In this document: piece after piece, positions 53,780-63,696 of the stretch
Position numbering within the stretch: position 1 is the first letter of the stretch
Layout: each line of letters starts with the position of its first letter
NCBI RefSeq assembly: GCF_900130055.1
Contig: NZ_FQXU01000006.1
Location: forward strand, 302,851 to 366,850
DNA length: 64,000 nucleotides
DNA from: Clostridium intestinale DSM 6191
Lineage (GTDB): Bacteria > Bacillota > Clostridia > Clostridiales > Clostridiaceae
Reading direction: 5' to 3'
Translations under genes and position numbers: made by a program
The notes under the pieces: generated by a model
Told to the model about the DNA's origin: nothing
Databases searched by the model: none
The model's input: only the letters and a program-made list of their open reading frames with translations

Positions 53780-54649
53780 ATGAGAAATATGATTGAAGTT
53801 GGAGATACTATTGGGTTAATAGCCTGTTCAAATGGGCTGCCTATTGAAAGTAACAAGAAAATAAAGCAACTAGAAGAAATTTTAGTAAGTTTAGGGCTGA
53901 AGTTTGTTTATGGAAATGAAATTTACAGAAGTAAGGATGTTTATAATGGAACTCCAAAAGAGAAGGCTGAAGGACTTATGAAGCTTTTTAAAGATAAGTC
54001 AGTTAAAGCCATATTTGATATATCTGGAGGAGATTTAGCCAATGGGGTTTTAAAATACTTAGATTTTAATGAGATAGGGAGTAATAAGAAACCATTCTTT
54101 GGGTATAGCGATTTATCAGTTTTATTAAATCCACTCCATGATTTAAGTGGAATAGATACGTATTATTATCAACTTAGAAACCTTGTTGGAGAGTACAAAG
54201 AAGAACAATTAAAGCTATTTAAAAGTTTCTTTTTTGAAGGAAGTACTGATTTATTGAACTTTAATTATAAATGGATTAGAGGGAAAAAGATGAGTGGAGA
54301 AATAGTTGGGGGGAATATCCGATGTTTTTTGAAGCTAGCAGGAACAAAATATATGGGAGACTTTAAAGATAAGATTTTATTTTTAGAGAGCCTAGGTGGG
54401 GATGTCTCTAAAATAACAACCTACTTAACTCAATATGAACAGCTAGATGTTTTTAAAAATGTAAAGGGAATAATATTAGGTAGCTTTAGCGAGATGGAGG
54501 AGAAAAATTATACACCAAAAACTGAGGAGATTTTGTTAGATATTTTAGGGGATTTAGATCTACCAATAATAAAAACAAATGAGCTAGGGCATGGGCAAAA
54601 TAGTAAAAGTATAGCTATAGGAAAAAAGATAAAGTTTATGAGAGAATAA
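53780..54649 (+). CDS. S66-family serine peptidase (LD-carboxypeptidase / MccF-like)
   Basis: 289 residues from the ATG at 53780; a TTG at 53771 is also possible (three bases after GGGAG versus twelve for the ATG), so the start is uncertain by three codons. S66 features: GDTIGLIACSNG at the start, nucleophile Ser in FFGYSDLSVLL (~residue 113), Glu in LFLESLGGD, and His in ELGHGQNSKS, completing the Ser-Glu-His triad. Family members trim LD-peptides of peptidoglycan or cleave microcin C-like compounds. No signal peptide, so cytosolic. Neighbouring envelope genes are compatible with cell-wall recycling. Confidence 0.88.
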   Translation: MRNMIEVGDTIGLIACSNGLPIESNKKIKQLEEILVSLGLKFVYGNEIYRSKDVYNGTPKEKAEGLMKLFKDKSVKAIFDISGGDLANGVLKYLDFNEIGSNKKPFFGYSDLSVLLNPLHDLSGIDTYYYQLRNLVGEYKEEQLKLFKSFFFEGSTDLLNFNYKWIRGKKMSGEIVGGNIRCFLKLAGTKYMGDFKDKILFLESLGGDVSKITTYLTQYEQLDVFKNVKGIILGSFSEMEEKNYTPKTEEILLDILGDLDLPIIKTNELGHGQNSKSIAIGKKIKFMRE

Positions 54650-54662
54650 TTAAATAATAATA

Positions 54663-54698
54663 AAAAAACATCTAATGGGAAAGTATTAGATGTTTTTT
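54663..54698 (+). terminator. Terminator after the S66 peptidase gene
   Basis: AAAAAACATCTAAT (54663-54676) pairs perfectly with ATTAGATGTTTTTT (54685-54698). Confidence 0.92.
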
Positions 54699-54786
54699 AT
54701 TTATTCACATAATCATTTAGATAATTATATTTGGAACGATATAGAAGATATAGGAATTTATATTGGGATAATAAGGGGGAGAGGTT

Positions 54787-55851
54787 TTGGAAAAAAGAGT
54801 AAAGCTTACATATATTGAAGACTTGAAGGATGGAATGGTGTTATCAAAAGACATAGAGGTTAATGGAAGAGTGTTATTAGTTCAAGATACATATCTTACA
54901 GAAAATATTATACATAAACTAAAAAATCAATATATTTTAGATAAAATAGAAATTTACGATGATAAATCACAGCTATATGAAAATATGTTTTTGGAAAAAG
55001 AAAAATCTATAGAAGAAATTGAAGAAAGCTTTCAAAAGTTAACTGATAATATGAAAGACATATTTGAAGGTATATATAGCATACAAAGCAATGGAATTGA
55101 AGAAGTTAGAAAGTTTGCTAAAAAAATTCAAGAAGAATTAAAATCAACAAGCTCAGTAATTAAAAATATTGTAATAAAAGGAAGCGGAGATGATGCAATA
55201 TATAGACATAGCGTAAATGTTGCGGCATTAAGCGCTGTTTTGGGTAAATGGATTGGATTAGATGAAATAAAAATAAATCTATTAACCTATTCAGCTATAT
55301 TACATGACTTTGGAAAAACTCAAATAAATCCCCAAATATTAAATAAAAAAGACAAATTAAGAAAAGATGAGATTAAAGAAATAGAAAAACATCCTACAAT
55401 AACATATAATCATATAAAGGAAATTTCTTTTCTTGATAGTTCTGTAAGTTATGGTGTATTAATGCATCATGAAAGAGAAGATGGATCAGGATATCCATTA
55501 GGAATTAAAGGTGATAAAATACATATTTTTTCAAAAATAATAGCTATAGCTGATGTATTTGATGTTGTTAATTCTAATAGAGGTTATAAGAAGAAAAAGG
55601 GTGCATTAGAGGCTTTAGAAATAATAAAAGAAGAGGGCTTAAGAAAGTTAAACTATGAGTATTGTGATATTTTTTTAAAACATATAATTAATTACTATAT
55701 GGGAGAAAATGTTTTATTGAGTGATGGCAATGTAGGTAAAATAATTCAAATTGATATAAACAATATCTCCGAACCTCTTTTATTATGTGAAGATAAGTTT
55801 ATAGACATAAAAAAAGAAAAAAATATTGTTGTAGAGAATTTAATTTTGTAG
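54787..55851 (+). CDS. HD-GYP domain protein (cyclic-di-GMP phosphodiesterase type)
   Basis: 354 residues from a TTG start with GGGGGAGAGG just upstream. The N-terminal ~125 residues form an unassigned sensory/DUF3391-like region (LKDGMVLSKDIEVNGRVLL). The HD-GYP domain (~126-310) has His141, HD at 173-174, His202, HHE at 227-229 and GYP at 235-237, so all metal ligands and the GYP motif are present. It should degrade cyclic-di-GMP, opposing the GGDEF protein at 18.8-20.7 kb. No membrane span; monocistronic. Confidence 0.92.
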   Translation: MEKRVKLTYIEDLKDGMVLSKDIEVNGRVLLVQDTYLTENIIHKLKNQYILDKIEIYDDKSQLYENMFLEKEKSIEEIEESFQKLTDNMKDIFEGIYSIQSNGIEEVRKFAKKIQEELKSTSSVIKNIVIKGSGDDAIYRHSVNVAALSAVLGKWIGLDEIKINLLTYSAILHDFGKTQINPQILNKKDKLRKDEIKEIEKHPTITYNHIKEISFLDSSVSYGVLMHHEREDGSGYPLGIKGDKIHIFSKIIAIADVFDVVNSNRGYKKKKGALEALEIIKEEGLRKLNYEYCDIFLKHIINYYMGENVLLSDGNVGKIIQIDINNISEPLLLCEDKFIDIKKEKNIVVENLIL

Positions 55852-55852
55852 T

Positions 55853-55897
55853 AAATAAGATGTATGAATTGTTATAATTTATACATCTTATTTAAAT
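55853..55897 (+). terminator. Terminator after the HD-GYP gene
   Basis: AAATAAGATGTAT (55853-55865) pairs with ATACATCTTATTT (55881-55893), perfect over 13 bases. The rest of the 169-base gap is AT-rich with no clear signal. Confidence 0.88.
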
Positions 55898-56020
55898 GTA
55901 AAAAATTAACTTTAGAAAAATTTAATACTTATTTTATACATAGATAATAACTTATTTAATATTAGTTTATACTTACTATATAAGATAATTACATAAAGTA
56001 AAACTATGGGGGTTACATAA

Positions 56021-57196
56021 ATGAAAAAGAAAGTAATAGCAATAATCATAGCTGTAGTAGTTGTTGGAGGAGTATTTGGTTTAAATAGAATAAATAGAGC
56101 TAGAAATCAAGGAAGTACAGTTAAAACATCAGAAGTTATGCAAGGAGACTTGCAGGTATATTTATCTAGTACAGCTTTAGTTAAATCGCAAGAAGTTAAA
56201 GATTATTATGGTGCACAAGCAAAAGTAACAAAAGTAAATGTTAAAGTTGGAGATACAGTTAAAAAAGGTGATGTATTAGTAACTTATGATCAACAAGATT
56301 TAAATACTCAAGTAAAACAAGCAGAAATACAATATAATAATGCTTTACTTCAAAAGCAGGATTTAGTAAATCAAAATAATGATATTAAAAATAAGATAGC
56401 TGAATATGATAAAAATATTAAAGAGATAAATGCTAAAATAGAAAAAATTAAGGATGATCCATTTGAAATAGATTCATTACAAATTTTAAATCAAGATAAG
56501 GCTACTCAAGAACAGAAAAAAGCAGCATTAGCACCAATATCAGATACAAAGCTTCAACAAGCAGATAATAGTATAAGCTCTGCTAAACTAACTTTAGATA
56601 ATGCAAACAGCAATTTATCTAAAGGAGTAAGTAGTATAACAGCTGATATAGATGGAGTAGTAACAGTAGTAAATGTGGCAGAAGGAGCTATAGGAAATAT
56701 ACAACAAGCGGCTGTAACAGTTCAGAATGTAGCAAATTTAAAAGTTACTTTATCTCTAAGTAGATATGATGCAGCTAAAGTAACTATTGGTCAAGATGCA
56801 GTAATTAAAAATAATGGAAAAGAGTATAAGGGTAAGGTTTCTTATATATCTCCTACAGCTGAAGTTGCAAAAACTTCTACAAGTGGAGAGGCTAATCTTA
56901 GTGTTGATATTAATATAACGGATGTAAATCCAGAACTTAAAATAGGATTTGAAGCAGATGTAGATATATTATTAAATGAAGCAAAAGATGTAATTAAGGT
57001 ACCAACAGAAAGTCTTAAAACAGATAAAACAGGAAAGAGTGTTATTTATATAGTTGAAGATAATAAGGCGGTAGAGAAGGAAGTTACTAAGGGAATTCAG
57101 TCTGATACTGAAGTTCAAGTAGAGGGAGTAACAACTGGTGCTAAGGTAATCCTTAATCCTACAGATACAATTAAAGACGGAACTGTAGTAAAGTAG
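56021..57196 (+). CDS. MacA/HlyD-type efflux adaptor protein
   Basis: 391 residues. One N-terminal membrane anchor (~4-22). A lipoyl/biotinyl-like half (VKVGDTVKKGDVLVTYD) follows, then a coiled-coil hairpin (~85-190, rich in Lys/Gln/Asn with QAEIQYNNALLQKQDLVNQN), the second lipoyl half (ITADIDGVVTVVNVAEGAIG) and beta-barrel and membrane-proximal domains. In Gram-positives such adaptors link MacB-type ABC transporters to their substrate outside. The ATPase and permease genes follow at 12-base spacing. Confidence 0.9.
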   Translation: MKKKVIAIIIAVVVVGGVFGLNRINRARNQGSTVKTSEVMQGDLQVYLSSTALVKSQEVKDYYGAQAKVTKVNVKVGDTVKKGDVLVTYDQQDLNTQVKQAEIQYNNALLQKQDLVNQNNDIKNKIAEYDKNIKEINAKIEKIKDDPFEIDSLQILNQDKATQEQKKAALAPISDTKLQQADNSISSAKLTLDNANSNLSKGVSSITADIDGVVTVVNVAEGAIGNIQQAAVTVQNVANLKVTLSLSRYDAAKVTIGQDAVIKNNGKEYKGKVSYISPTAEVAKTSTSGEANLSVDINITDVNPELKIGFEADVDILLNEAKDVIKVPTESLKTDKTGKSVIYIVEDNKAVEKEVTKGIQSDTEVQVEGVTTGAKVILNPTDTIKDGTVVK

Positions 57197-57208
57197 GAGG
57201 ATATTAAA

Positions 57209-57916
57209 TTGAGTGATGTAAATGTTGTTGAAATTAAAAATATAGTAAAGATATATGAGACTGGATCAGTAACCTTTAAAGCATTAAAAGGAGTAGATTT
57301 AAAAATTACAAAGGGAGAGTTTACATCTATAATGGGAGCATCAGGTTCAGGTAAATCAACCCTTATGAATATATTAGGATGCCTTGATAAAATGAGTGAA
57401 GGTGAGTATTACTTAAATGGTAAAAACATTTCTATGCTTAAAGATGATGAGTTAGCATTTATAAGAAATAAAGAAATTGGCTTTGTATTTCAAGCATTTA
57501 ATTTACTTCCTAGAATGACAGTATTAGAAAATGTTGAGCTTCCTATGATTTATGCAGGAGTTTCACCTAAAGTCAGAAGAGAAAGAGCTATAAAAGCTTT
57601 AGAAAAAGTAGGGTTAGGAGATAAACTTCATAATAAGTCTACAGAAATATCAGGTGGACAAAAGCAAAGAGTTGCAATAGCTAGAGCTATAGTTAATGAA
57701 CCTACTATAATAATGGCAGATGAACCTACAGGAAATTTAGACACAAAATCTACATTTGATATCATGAAAATATTTCAAGATATAAATGATGAGGGAGCAA
57801 CTGTAATAATGGTTACTCACGAGCCAGATGTAGCTAAGTATACTAAGAGAATCGTAAGGTTTAAAGATGGAGTAATAGTAGAAGATAAGCCTGTAGAAGA
57901 CAGAACTAGATTATAG
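57209..57916 (+). CDS. MacB-type ABC transporter ATPase
   Basis: 235 residues, TTG start with AGGAGG eight bases upstream. Walker [11 protein letters not shown]-loop [10 protein letters not shown], signature ISGGQ, Walker [13 protein letters not shown], and switch VTHEPDV. MacB/LolD-type ATPase that drives the permease encoded after it. The end runs KPVEDRTRL. Confidence 0.93.
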   Translation: MSDVNVVEIKNIVKIYETGSVTFKALKGVDLKITKGEFTSIMGASGSGKSTLMNILGCLDKMSEGEYYLNGKNISMLKDDELAFIRNKEIGFVFQAFNLLPRMTVLENVELPMIYAGVSPKVRRERAIKALEKVGLGDKLHNKSTEISGGQKQRVAIARAIVNEPTIIMADEPTGNLDTKSTFDIMKIFQDINDEGATVIMVTHEPDVAKYTKRIVRFKDGVIVEDKPVEDRTRL

Positions 57917-57927
57917 GAGGGCTAAAT

Positions 57928-59127
57928 ATGAATTTTATAGAAAATTTTAAAATGGCAATAGATAGCATAAAATCTAATAAAATGAGATCCTTCCTTACTA
58001 TGCTTGGAATAATTATAGGAATAAGTTCAGTTATAATTATTTTATCCTTAGGGGCTGGTGGTAAAAATAGTATTGTAGGAGAGTTTGAGAAAATTGGAAC
58101 TAACAATGTAACTGTTAGTGTAGATACTAATAAATCTGTAGACGGAGATAACATAACCTTAAAAGATATAGAAGCTGTAAGAACAAAGGTTGATACAGTA
58201 AAATATGTAACCCCTACGGTTTCTCAAAGAGGAAAGGTAAGCTCAAATGATAAAAAAAGAGATGCAACTATTAATGGAGCTAACGAAGATTATGCTCTTA
58301 TAAATAATACAAATATATTATATGGAAGATTTTTTAGCGAAAATGATGTGTTAAATAGTAAAGCAGTTGCTTTAATTGATGAAAATTCTGCTAAAGAGCT
58401 TTTTGGATTTTCAGATGTAGTTGGAGAATCAGTTAAAATAGGAGCAGAAGGAACCAGTAAAAGTGTAACCATAATAGGAGTTACAGAATCACAAAACATG
58501 GGACCACAGGGTTCAGATAGAGCCACTATAGTAACACCTATTACTTTTGTACAAAATCTTTATCCAACAACAAGTAAGATATATTCAATAACTGTAACAT
58601 CAACCTCAAAAGATGATGTAAATGATGCGGCAAACAGTGCAATCAGTATACTTGAAAGTAGACACAATAATTCTGGTAAGGAAGTATATAAGGCACAAAG
58701 TATGTTAGACATACTATCTCAAGTTGATAATGTGTTAGGCATATTTACAACTTTTGTTGCAGCGGTTGCTGGAATATCTCTTTTAGTAGGTGGTATAGGA
58801 GTTATGAATATAATGCTGGTATCAGTAACTGAAAGAACTAGAGAAATAGGTATAAGAAAAGCCATAGGAGCTACAACAAAAACTATACTTATTCAATTCC
58901 TAACTGAATCCTCTATAGTTTCATTAATTGGCGGTTTAATCGGCATGACACTAGGCTATATAGGAGCAGAGCTTATAGGTCTAGCAGCAGGAATAGCTCC
59001 ATCAATATCTATTGGAATGGTACTAGGAGTAATAATATTCTCCTCATCTATAGGAATGTTCTTTGGAATATATCCAGCTAAAAAGGCAGCTAACTTAGAT
59101 CCAATAGATGCACTTAGATATGAATAA
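57928..59127 (+). CDS. MacB-type ABC transporter permease (FtsX domain)
   Basis: 399 residues. There is an N-terminal membrane span (~20-42), a large extracellular MacB periplasmic-core-like domain (~45-265), then three C-terminal spans (~275-390) with the FtsX motif VTERTREIGIRKAIGA. In the four-span class that works with an adaptor and a separate ATPase. It probably exports a peptide or drug; substrate unknown. The kinase/regulator pair downstream may control it. Confidence 0.93.
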   Translation: MNFIENFKMAIDSIKSNKMRSFLTMLGIIIGISSVIIILSLGAGGKNSIVGEFEKIGTNNVTVSVDTNKSVDGDNITLKDIEAVRTKVDTVKYVTPTVSQRGKVSSNDKKRDATINGANEDYALINNTNILYGRFFSENDVLNSKAVALIDENSAKELFGFSDVVGESVKIGAEGTSKSVTIIGVTESQNMGPQGSDRATIVTPITFVQNLYPTTSKIYSITVTSTSKDDVNDAANSAISILESRHNNSGKEVYKAQSMLDILSQVDNVLGIFTTFVAAVAGISLLVGGIGVMNIMLVSVTERTREIGIRKAIGATTKTILIQFLTESSIVSLIGGLIGMTLGYIGAELIGLAAGIAPSISIGMVLGVIIFSSSIGMFFGIYPAKKAANLDPIDALRYE

Positions 59128-59133
59128 TAGTTA

Positions 59134-59170
59134 CATTATAGTGGGCAAGAAATTCTTGTCCACTATAATG
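59134..59170 (+). terminator. Hairpin between macAB-like genes and the kinase gene
   Basis: CATTATAGTGGGCAAGAA (59134-59151) folds against the mirrored CTTGTCCACTATAATG end (to 59170), about 16-17 pairs. No T-run, so probably a partial terminator or stabiliser that lowers downstream kinase expression. Confidence 0.6.
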
Positions 59171-59189
59171 ATATTTAAGGAGATAGAAG

Positions 59190-60659
59190 ATGTCTATTAA
59201 AGGAAGATTAGGATTTTCATATATAGCAATGCTAGTAATTCCATTTATTCTCATATTAGCTTTGAGCCATATATTTACTTCTTTATTGGAAGGTAGTACA
59301 AAATATAGTATTGGTGCAAAAGGTCCTGTAGATAAGTTGGATTTTTATACTCAGGTAGTAGCTTCAACTAATAGAATGATGAAATTTGTAAACAATCAAA
59401 GCATTCAGAATTCTGATAAGTTTTTAGATAATGATTTTATGGAGTCTCTAGAAAATAATAGACAATTAGAATATACTGGCTTAGTGGTAAGAAAAAACGA
59501 AGATATAGTTTACGTATCAGAAGAAATAAAAACTAATCTTGATACCTCAAAGCTACCAAGGTTTAACTTAGAAGAAGTCACTATGGAAGAGATTTACGAA
59601 GAGAAAAAACAAGTTACATTAGGACAACAAGATTTTTATTTTAAAGATGGAAGTGAAGGTAGCGTATTTTATATATTAGATAAATCCCACTTAACTCAAT
59701 TATTTAAAAGGAATATAAGCGGGCTTCTTATAGGGATTTGTTTGATTTTAGTTAGTACTCATGGAATATTAACTTACTTAGTCTATAAGAGCATAATAAA
59801 ACCCTTAAAGGAATTAGAAAATGCAGCTAATGAGATTAAACAAGGAAACTTAGATTATAAAATAAATATTGACTCAAAGGATGAAATAGCTCAAGTAGGA
59901 AATTCTTTTGAGAATATGAGGATAAGACTTAAGGAGTCTATAGAATTACAGCAGCAATATGAGGATAATAGAAAAGAATTAATTTCTAATATATCTCATG
60001 ATTTAAAAACTCCTATAACGTCTATTAAAGGATATGTTGAAGGAATAAAAGATGGAATAGCTGATACTCCAGAAAAAATGAACAAATACATAAACACCAT
60101 ACATGCCAAAGCAAAATACATGGATATCTTAATAGATGATTTATTTTTATTCTCCAAACTTGATATTAATAAATTACAGTTTCATTATCAACAAGTTGAT
60201 TTTACAGAATTTATGAAGGATTGTATAGAAGAGCTTTCTTTTGATATTGCTAAAAATAATATAGAATTAACATCGCACATTCCAACATCTACAATCATGG
60301 TTAAAGCTGATGTTCAAAAGCTTAAGAGAGTTATATTAAATATAATTGAAAATTCTATGAAATATAAAGATGACAAGGCTTTAAAAATAGATATAAATAT
60401 AATCGAGAAAAATGATGAGGTAATAGTTGAAATAAAAGATAATGGAAAAGGAATAGATAAAGAAATACTACCAAATATATTTGAGAGATTTTATAGAGGA
60501 GATGCAGCTAGAGAGACTATAGGAGGAGGAAGCGGGTTAGGCCTTGCTATAGTAAAAAAAATAATAGAGGAACATCAAGGCGAAATATGGGCTGAAAGTG
60601 AATTAAATAGAGGAACTAGTATTTTCTTTAAGTTAAAAAAAGATAGGTTGGGAGGGTAA
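59190..60659 (+). CDS. Membrane sensor histidine kinase
   Basis: 489 residues. Two membrane spans (~9-30 and ~170-195) flank an extracellular sensor of about 140 residues. A HAMP domain follows (~196-250), then HisKA with His in LISNISHDLKTPITSIKG (about residue 271) and an HATPase domain with N box NIIENSMKYKD, G1 KDNGKGIDKE and G2 GSGLGLAIVKK. Partner of the response regulator two bases downstream. Probably senses the compound handled by the MacAB-like pump; inferred from position. Confidence 0.92.
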   Translation: MSIKGRLGFSYIAMLVIPFILILALSHIFTSLLEGSTKYSIGAKGPVDKLDFYTQVVASTNRMMKFVNNQSIQNSDKFLDNDFMESLENNRQLEYTGLVVRKNEDIVYVSEEIKTNLDTSKLPRFNLEEVTMEEIYEEKKQVTLGQQDFYFKDGSEGSVFYILDKSHLTQLFKRNISGLLIGICLILVSTHGILTYLVYKSIIKPLKELENAANEIKQGNLDYKINIDSKDEIAQVGNSFENMRIRLKESIELQQQYEDNRKELISNISHDLKTPITSIKGYVEGIKDGIADTPEKMNKYINTIHAKAKYMDILIDDLFLFSKLDINKLQFHYQQVDFTEFMKDCIEELSFDIAKNNIELTSHIPTSTIMVKADVQKLKRVILNIIENSMKYKDDKALKIDINIIEKNDEVIVEIKDNGKGIDKEILPNIFERFYRGDAARETIGGGSGLGLAIVKKIIEEHQGEIWAESELNRGTSIFFKLKKDRLGG

Positions 60660-60661
60660 AT

Positions 60662-61354
60662 ATGAAGAGAGTTCTAATAATAGAAGATGATATTAGCATT
60701 GCAGAGTTAGAGAGAGATTATTTGGAGATTAATGGCTTCAGTGTTGATATAGAAAGTAGTGGAGATAAAGGTTTTTATAAAGTTCAACATGAAGATTATG
60801 CTTTAGTTATATTAGATGTTATGCTTCCAACAATGGATGGTTTTGAGATATGTAAAAGAATTCGTATCGAAAAAGATATACCTATTCTTATGGTGTCAGC
60901 TAAAAAAGAAGATATAGATAAGATTAGGGCTTTAGGGCTTGGTGCAGATGATTATATGACTAAACCATTTAGTCCCAATGAATTAGTTGCAAGGGTTAAA
61001 GCACATATTTTAAGATACGAGCGTTTAGTAAATGGAAGTGGTAAAAAAGAGCAGGATATAATACAGATTAGAGGAATTACTATAGATAAAACCTCCAGAA
61101 GGATATTCATAAATGATAAAGAAATAAATTTTACAACTAAAGAATTTGATTTATTATTATTACTAGCTAGTAACCCAAATAGAGTTTTTTCAAAAGAAGA
61201 GTTGTTTGAAAGAATATGGGGTATGGATTCCGCAGGAGAGATTGCAACAGTAACAGTTCATATAAGAAAAATAAGAGAAAAAATCGAATCTGACTCTTCA
61301 AAACCACATTATATTGAAACTATCTGGGGAATAGGATATAGATTTGAGGTATAA
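60662..61354 (+). CDS. OmpR-family response regulator
   Basis: 230 residues. Receiver with EDD (residues 8-10), phosphoacceptor Asp in VILDVMLP (Asp52), SAKKE switch and TKPFS Lys. Output domain with TKEFDLLLLLASNPN and the recognition stretch ATVTVHIRKIREKI. It sits two bases after its kinase gene and closes the macAB-like/two-component run. Confidence 0.94.
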   Translation: MKRVLIIEDDISIAELERDYLEINGFSVDIESSGDKGFYKVQHEDYALVILDVMLPTMDGFEICKRIRIEKDIPILMVSAKKEDIDKIRALGLGADDYMTKPFSPNELVARVKAHILRYERLVNGSGKKEQDIIQIRGITIDKTSRRIFINDKEINFTTKEFDLLLLLASNPNRVFSKEELFERIWGMDSAGEIATVTVHIRKIREKIESDSSKPHYIETIWGIGYRFEV

Positions 61355-61376
61355 AAAGAATAATATTTTTATGTAC

Positions 61377-61417
61377 AATCTACTAATAGTGAGAGATAAT
61401 TATTAGTAGATTTTTAT
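61377..61417 (+). terminator. Terminator after the response regulator
   Basis: AATCTACTAATA (61377-61388) pairs with TATTAGTAGATT (61401-61412), followed by TTTATT. Confidence 0.9.
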
Positions 61418-61430
61418 TAGGAGTGACAGC

Positions 61431-62699
61431 ATGAAAAAGACCTATAATTTTTATAAATGGAGAATTTGGACAATATTATCTTTGTCCTTTGTTATGTCAT
61501 TATTTCATAGAAGTGCATTAGGGGTCGTGTCAGAAGAACTTTCAAAAACCCTTAACTTATCGGCAGCTCAGATTGGTAATATTGCATCTGTAACCTTTTA
61601 TAGTTATGCTATTATGCAGATTCCAGCAGGAATTCTTTTAGATGTATTTGGATATAAAAAGATAAGTTACCTAGGCGTTATAACTACAGGAGTGGGATCT
61701 ATGCTACTTGGAGCAGCTTCAAATGTATGGCTTGCCTATGGAGCAAGACTTCTTGTAGGAGTTGGAACTTCCGTTATATTTATATCAGTTCTTAAAGCAC
61801 AAGCTATATGGTTTTCAAAAGATGAGTTCTCAAAGGCATCATCAAAGCTATCTTTTATAGGTAATATGGGAGGGGTAATAGCTACCTTTCCACTTGCAGC
61901 CATGGTTATATTTATGGGATGGAGAAACTCCTTTTATGTAATGGGAGTAGCTTGTTTTATAGTTGGATTTTTGGTGTACAAGTATGTAATATCTTCTCCA
62001 AAGGAAGTGGGATTTGCACCTTTAGGGGTAGACCAAAATGGAGAGAAGTTTAACCTACTTAAAGCATTAAAAGAAGTAGTAACAAATAAAGCAACTTGGA
62101 GAAATTTCTTTATATTATTTTCTTTAGTTGGATGTACTACAACACTAACAGGACTTTGGGGAGTTTCTTATTTTACTTATGTTTATGGATTAACTAAAAC
62201 TTCAGCAGCTTTTTATACTTCTTTTATAATTTATGGATTAGTAATAGGCTCATTAGTAGTTGGACAAGTGGATAGAGTATTAAAAGACCCTATAAAATGG
62301 TATCCAAGAATAGGATTAATTATAAATACATTAATATGGATATACATACTTATAATTGAGGGAGGAAAACCTCCGCTATCCGTGTACCCAGTTATTTTAT
62401 TAGTTATGGGAACACTGGCTATGGCACATATATTAAGTTTTACAGATATTAAAGATAAGGTAAATAAAAGTTATGGTGGAATAGGAACAAGCATAGTAAA
62501 CTCAGGAGAGTTTGTGGGAAGTTCCGTAATGAGCATATTAATTGGTTATCTTTTAGACTTAAAATGGAATGGAGAAACTATAGATGGGATAAAGTCATAT
62601 AGTTTAAGTGAATATAAGTTTGCATTTCTAATATTCTTAATAGTTTCAGTTATAGGAATATTGATGTCTTTTATGAAGGATAATAAGGTCAAAGGCTAG
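61431..62699 (+). CDS. MFS transporter
   Basis: 422 residues, twelve membrane spans in two halves. The family start SLFHRSALGVVSEELSKTL and the loop-2 motif GILLDVFGYKKI (the MFS G-x3-D-x2-G-x-K/R signature) place it in the major facilitator superfamily; it looks like the sugar-acid/anion:proton group, but the substrate is not evident. It has its own terminator and is followed, after 90 bases, by an RpiR regulator and a PTS gene, so sugar-related transport is plausible. Confidence 0.88.
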   Translation: MKKTYNFYKWRIWTILSLSFVMSLFHRSALGVVSEELSKTLNLSAAQIGNIASVTFYSYAIMQIPAGILLDVFGYKKISYLGVITTGVGSMLLGAASNVWLAYGARLLVGVGTSVIFISVLKAQAIWFSKDEFSKASSKLSFIGNMGGVIATFPLAAMVIFMGWRNSFYVMGVACFIVGFLVYKYVISSPKEVGFAPLGVDQNGEKFNLLKALKEVVTNKATWRNFFILFSLVGCTTTLTGLWGVSYFTYVYGLTKTSAAFYTSFIIYGLVIGSLVVGQVDRVLKDPIKWYPRIGLIINTLIWIYILIIEGGKPPLSVYPVILLVMGTLAMAHILSFTDIKDKVNKSYGGIGTSIVNSGEFVGSSVMSILIGYLLDLKWNGETIDGIKSYSLSEYKFAFLIFLIVSVIGILMSFMKDNKVKG

Positions 62700-62724
62700 G
62701 ATTATTTAATCTTAGCCTTTTCTT
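62691..62724 (+). terminator. Terminator after the MFS gene
   Basis: AAAGGCTAGGATT (62691-62703) pairs with AATCTTAGCCTTT (62708-62720), one G-T pair; it overlaps the stop codon region. Confidence 0.88.
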
Positions 62725-62789
62725 AACTTTAAAATATTGATAATATTATACTTAATTACATAATCTTTATTATAAGAGGGGTGATATAA

Positions 62790-63551
62790 GTGAAGATTGA
62801 TTTGAGTAAGATAGTTAAAAATAAGAAGATAACAGTTTTAGAAGAGCAGGTGCTTGAATATATTATTGAAAATATTGATAATGTTATGGATATAGGGGTT
62901 AGAGGAGTAGCCGCAGCAAACTATACTTCAACTTCTACAATCATGAGGCTTTCTAAAAAGTTAGGTTTCACTGGGTTTATAGATATGGTTTATAATATAA
63001 CACCTTTAGTAGATAGTAAAAGTACAGGGATAGTTGAAGAGGAAGATGCTTTAATAGGAACAGATATTAATTTTTTATCAAAATATGTTGAAGAAGAACA
63101 TGTTGATAGATTTATACAGTTATTAATAAATAAATCAAATAGATATATATTTATTTATGCCAGGGGATATTCAAACATAGCAGCAGATTACTTTAATAAG
63201 AAAATGTTAGGTGTGGGGATTAAAAGTATATTAATAGATTCTATAGGAAGCTTTGAAAATAATGTTGAAGATATGGAAATGCTTATAGTCATATCTAAAT
63301 CAGGAGAAACTAAGGAAGTATTAGATAAGGTTAAGGTTGCAAAGGATAAAAATAAGCTTGTAGTTTCTTTTACTAAAGAAGTTGAAAATAGTATTTCAAA
63401 GCTTTCAGATATATCTTTTAAGATATTTGATATGCATAAGTTAGATGATAGTAATGTTATGGCGAATTCATTTTTTCCTAATATGCTTATGTTTATGGAG
63501 TACTTAATTCACAGATATCACCAGGGAGAAAAAGAACATAATGTTAAATAA
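62790..63551 (+). CDS. RpiR/MurR-family sugar-responsive regulator
   Basis: 253 residues from a GTG start with AGAGGGGTG upstream. The N-terminal HTH (~1-80) includes VRGVAAANYTSTSTIMRLSKKLGF. A SIS domain (~105-235) has ARGYSNIAADYFNKKML and VISKSGETKEVLDKV, where phosphosugars bind. It lies next to a PTS EIIC gene on the same strand, so it probably controls that PTS. The ligand is likely a sugar phosphate. Confidence 0.92.
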   Translation: MKIDLSKIVKNKKITVLEEQVLEYIIENIDNVMDIGVRGVAAANYTSTSTIMRLSKKLGFTGFIDMVYNITPLVDSKSTGIVEEEDALIGTDINFLSKYVEEEHVDRFIQLLINKSNRYIFIYARGYSNIAADYFNKKMLGVGIKSILIDSIGSFENNVEDMEMLIVISKSGETKEVLDKVKVAKDKNKLVVSFTKEVENSISKLSDISFKIFDMHKLDDSNVMANSFFPNMLMFMEYLIHRYHQGEKEHNVK

Positions 63552-63572
63552 ATACAGAAAAATAGCCCTTTT

Positions 63573-63610
63573 TAAGAAACCTGTTATCTTTTAAGTTAAC
63601 AGGTTTCTTA
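63573..63610 (+). terminator. Hairpin between rpiR-like and PTS genes
   Basis: TAAGAAACCTGTTA (63573-63586) pairs perfectly with TAACAGGTTTCTTA (63597-63610), a 14-base stem with a 10-base loop and no T-run. Terminator or regulatory hairpin. Confidence 0.65.
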
Positions 63611-63615
63611 CTGCC

Positions 63616-63642
63616 TGAAAACTATTTCTTAAATCTGAAAAC
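63616..63642. promoter_or_regulatory. Candidate RpiR operator (spaced TGAAAAC repeats)
   Basis: TGAAAAC occurs at 63616-63622 and 63636-63642, two helical turns apart; the first is part of GAAAactaTTTC, a palindrome of the type bound by RpiR regulators. It lies just upstream of the PTS gene. Confidence 0.35.
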
Positions 63643-63696
63643 GTAATTATAATAAAAACTGTGAAAGAGATAAAAATATATTAAGAGGTGGAAATT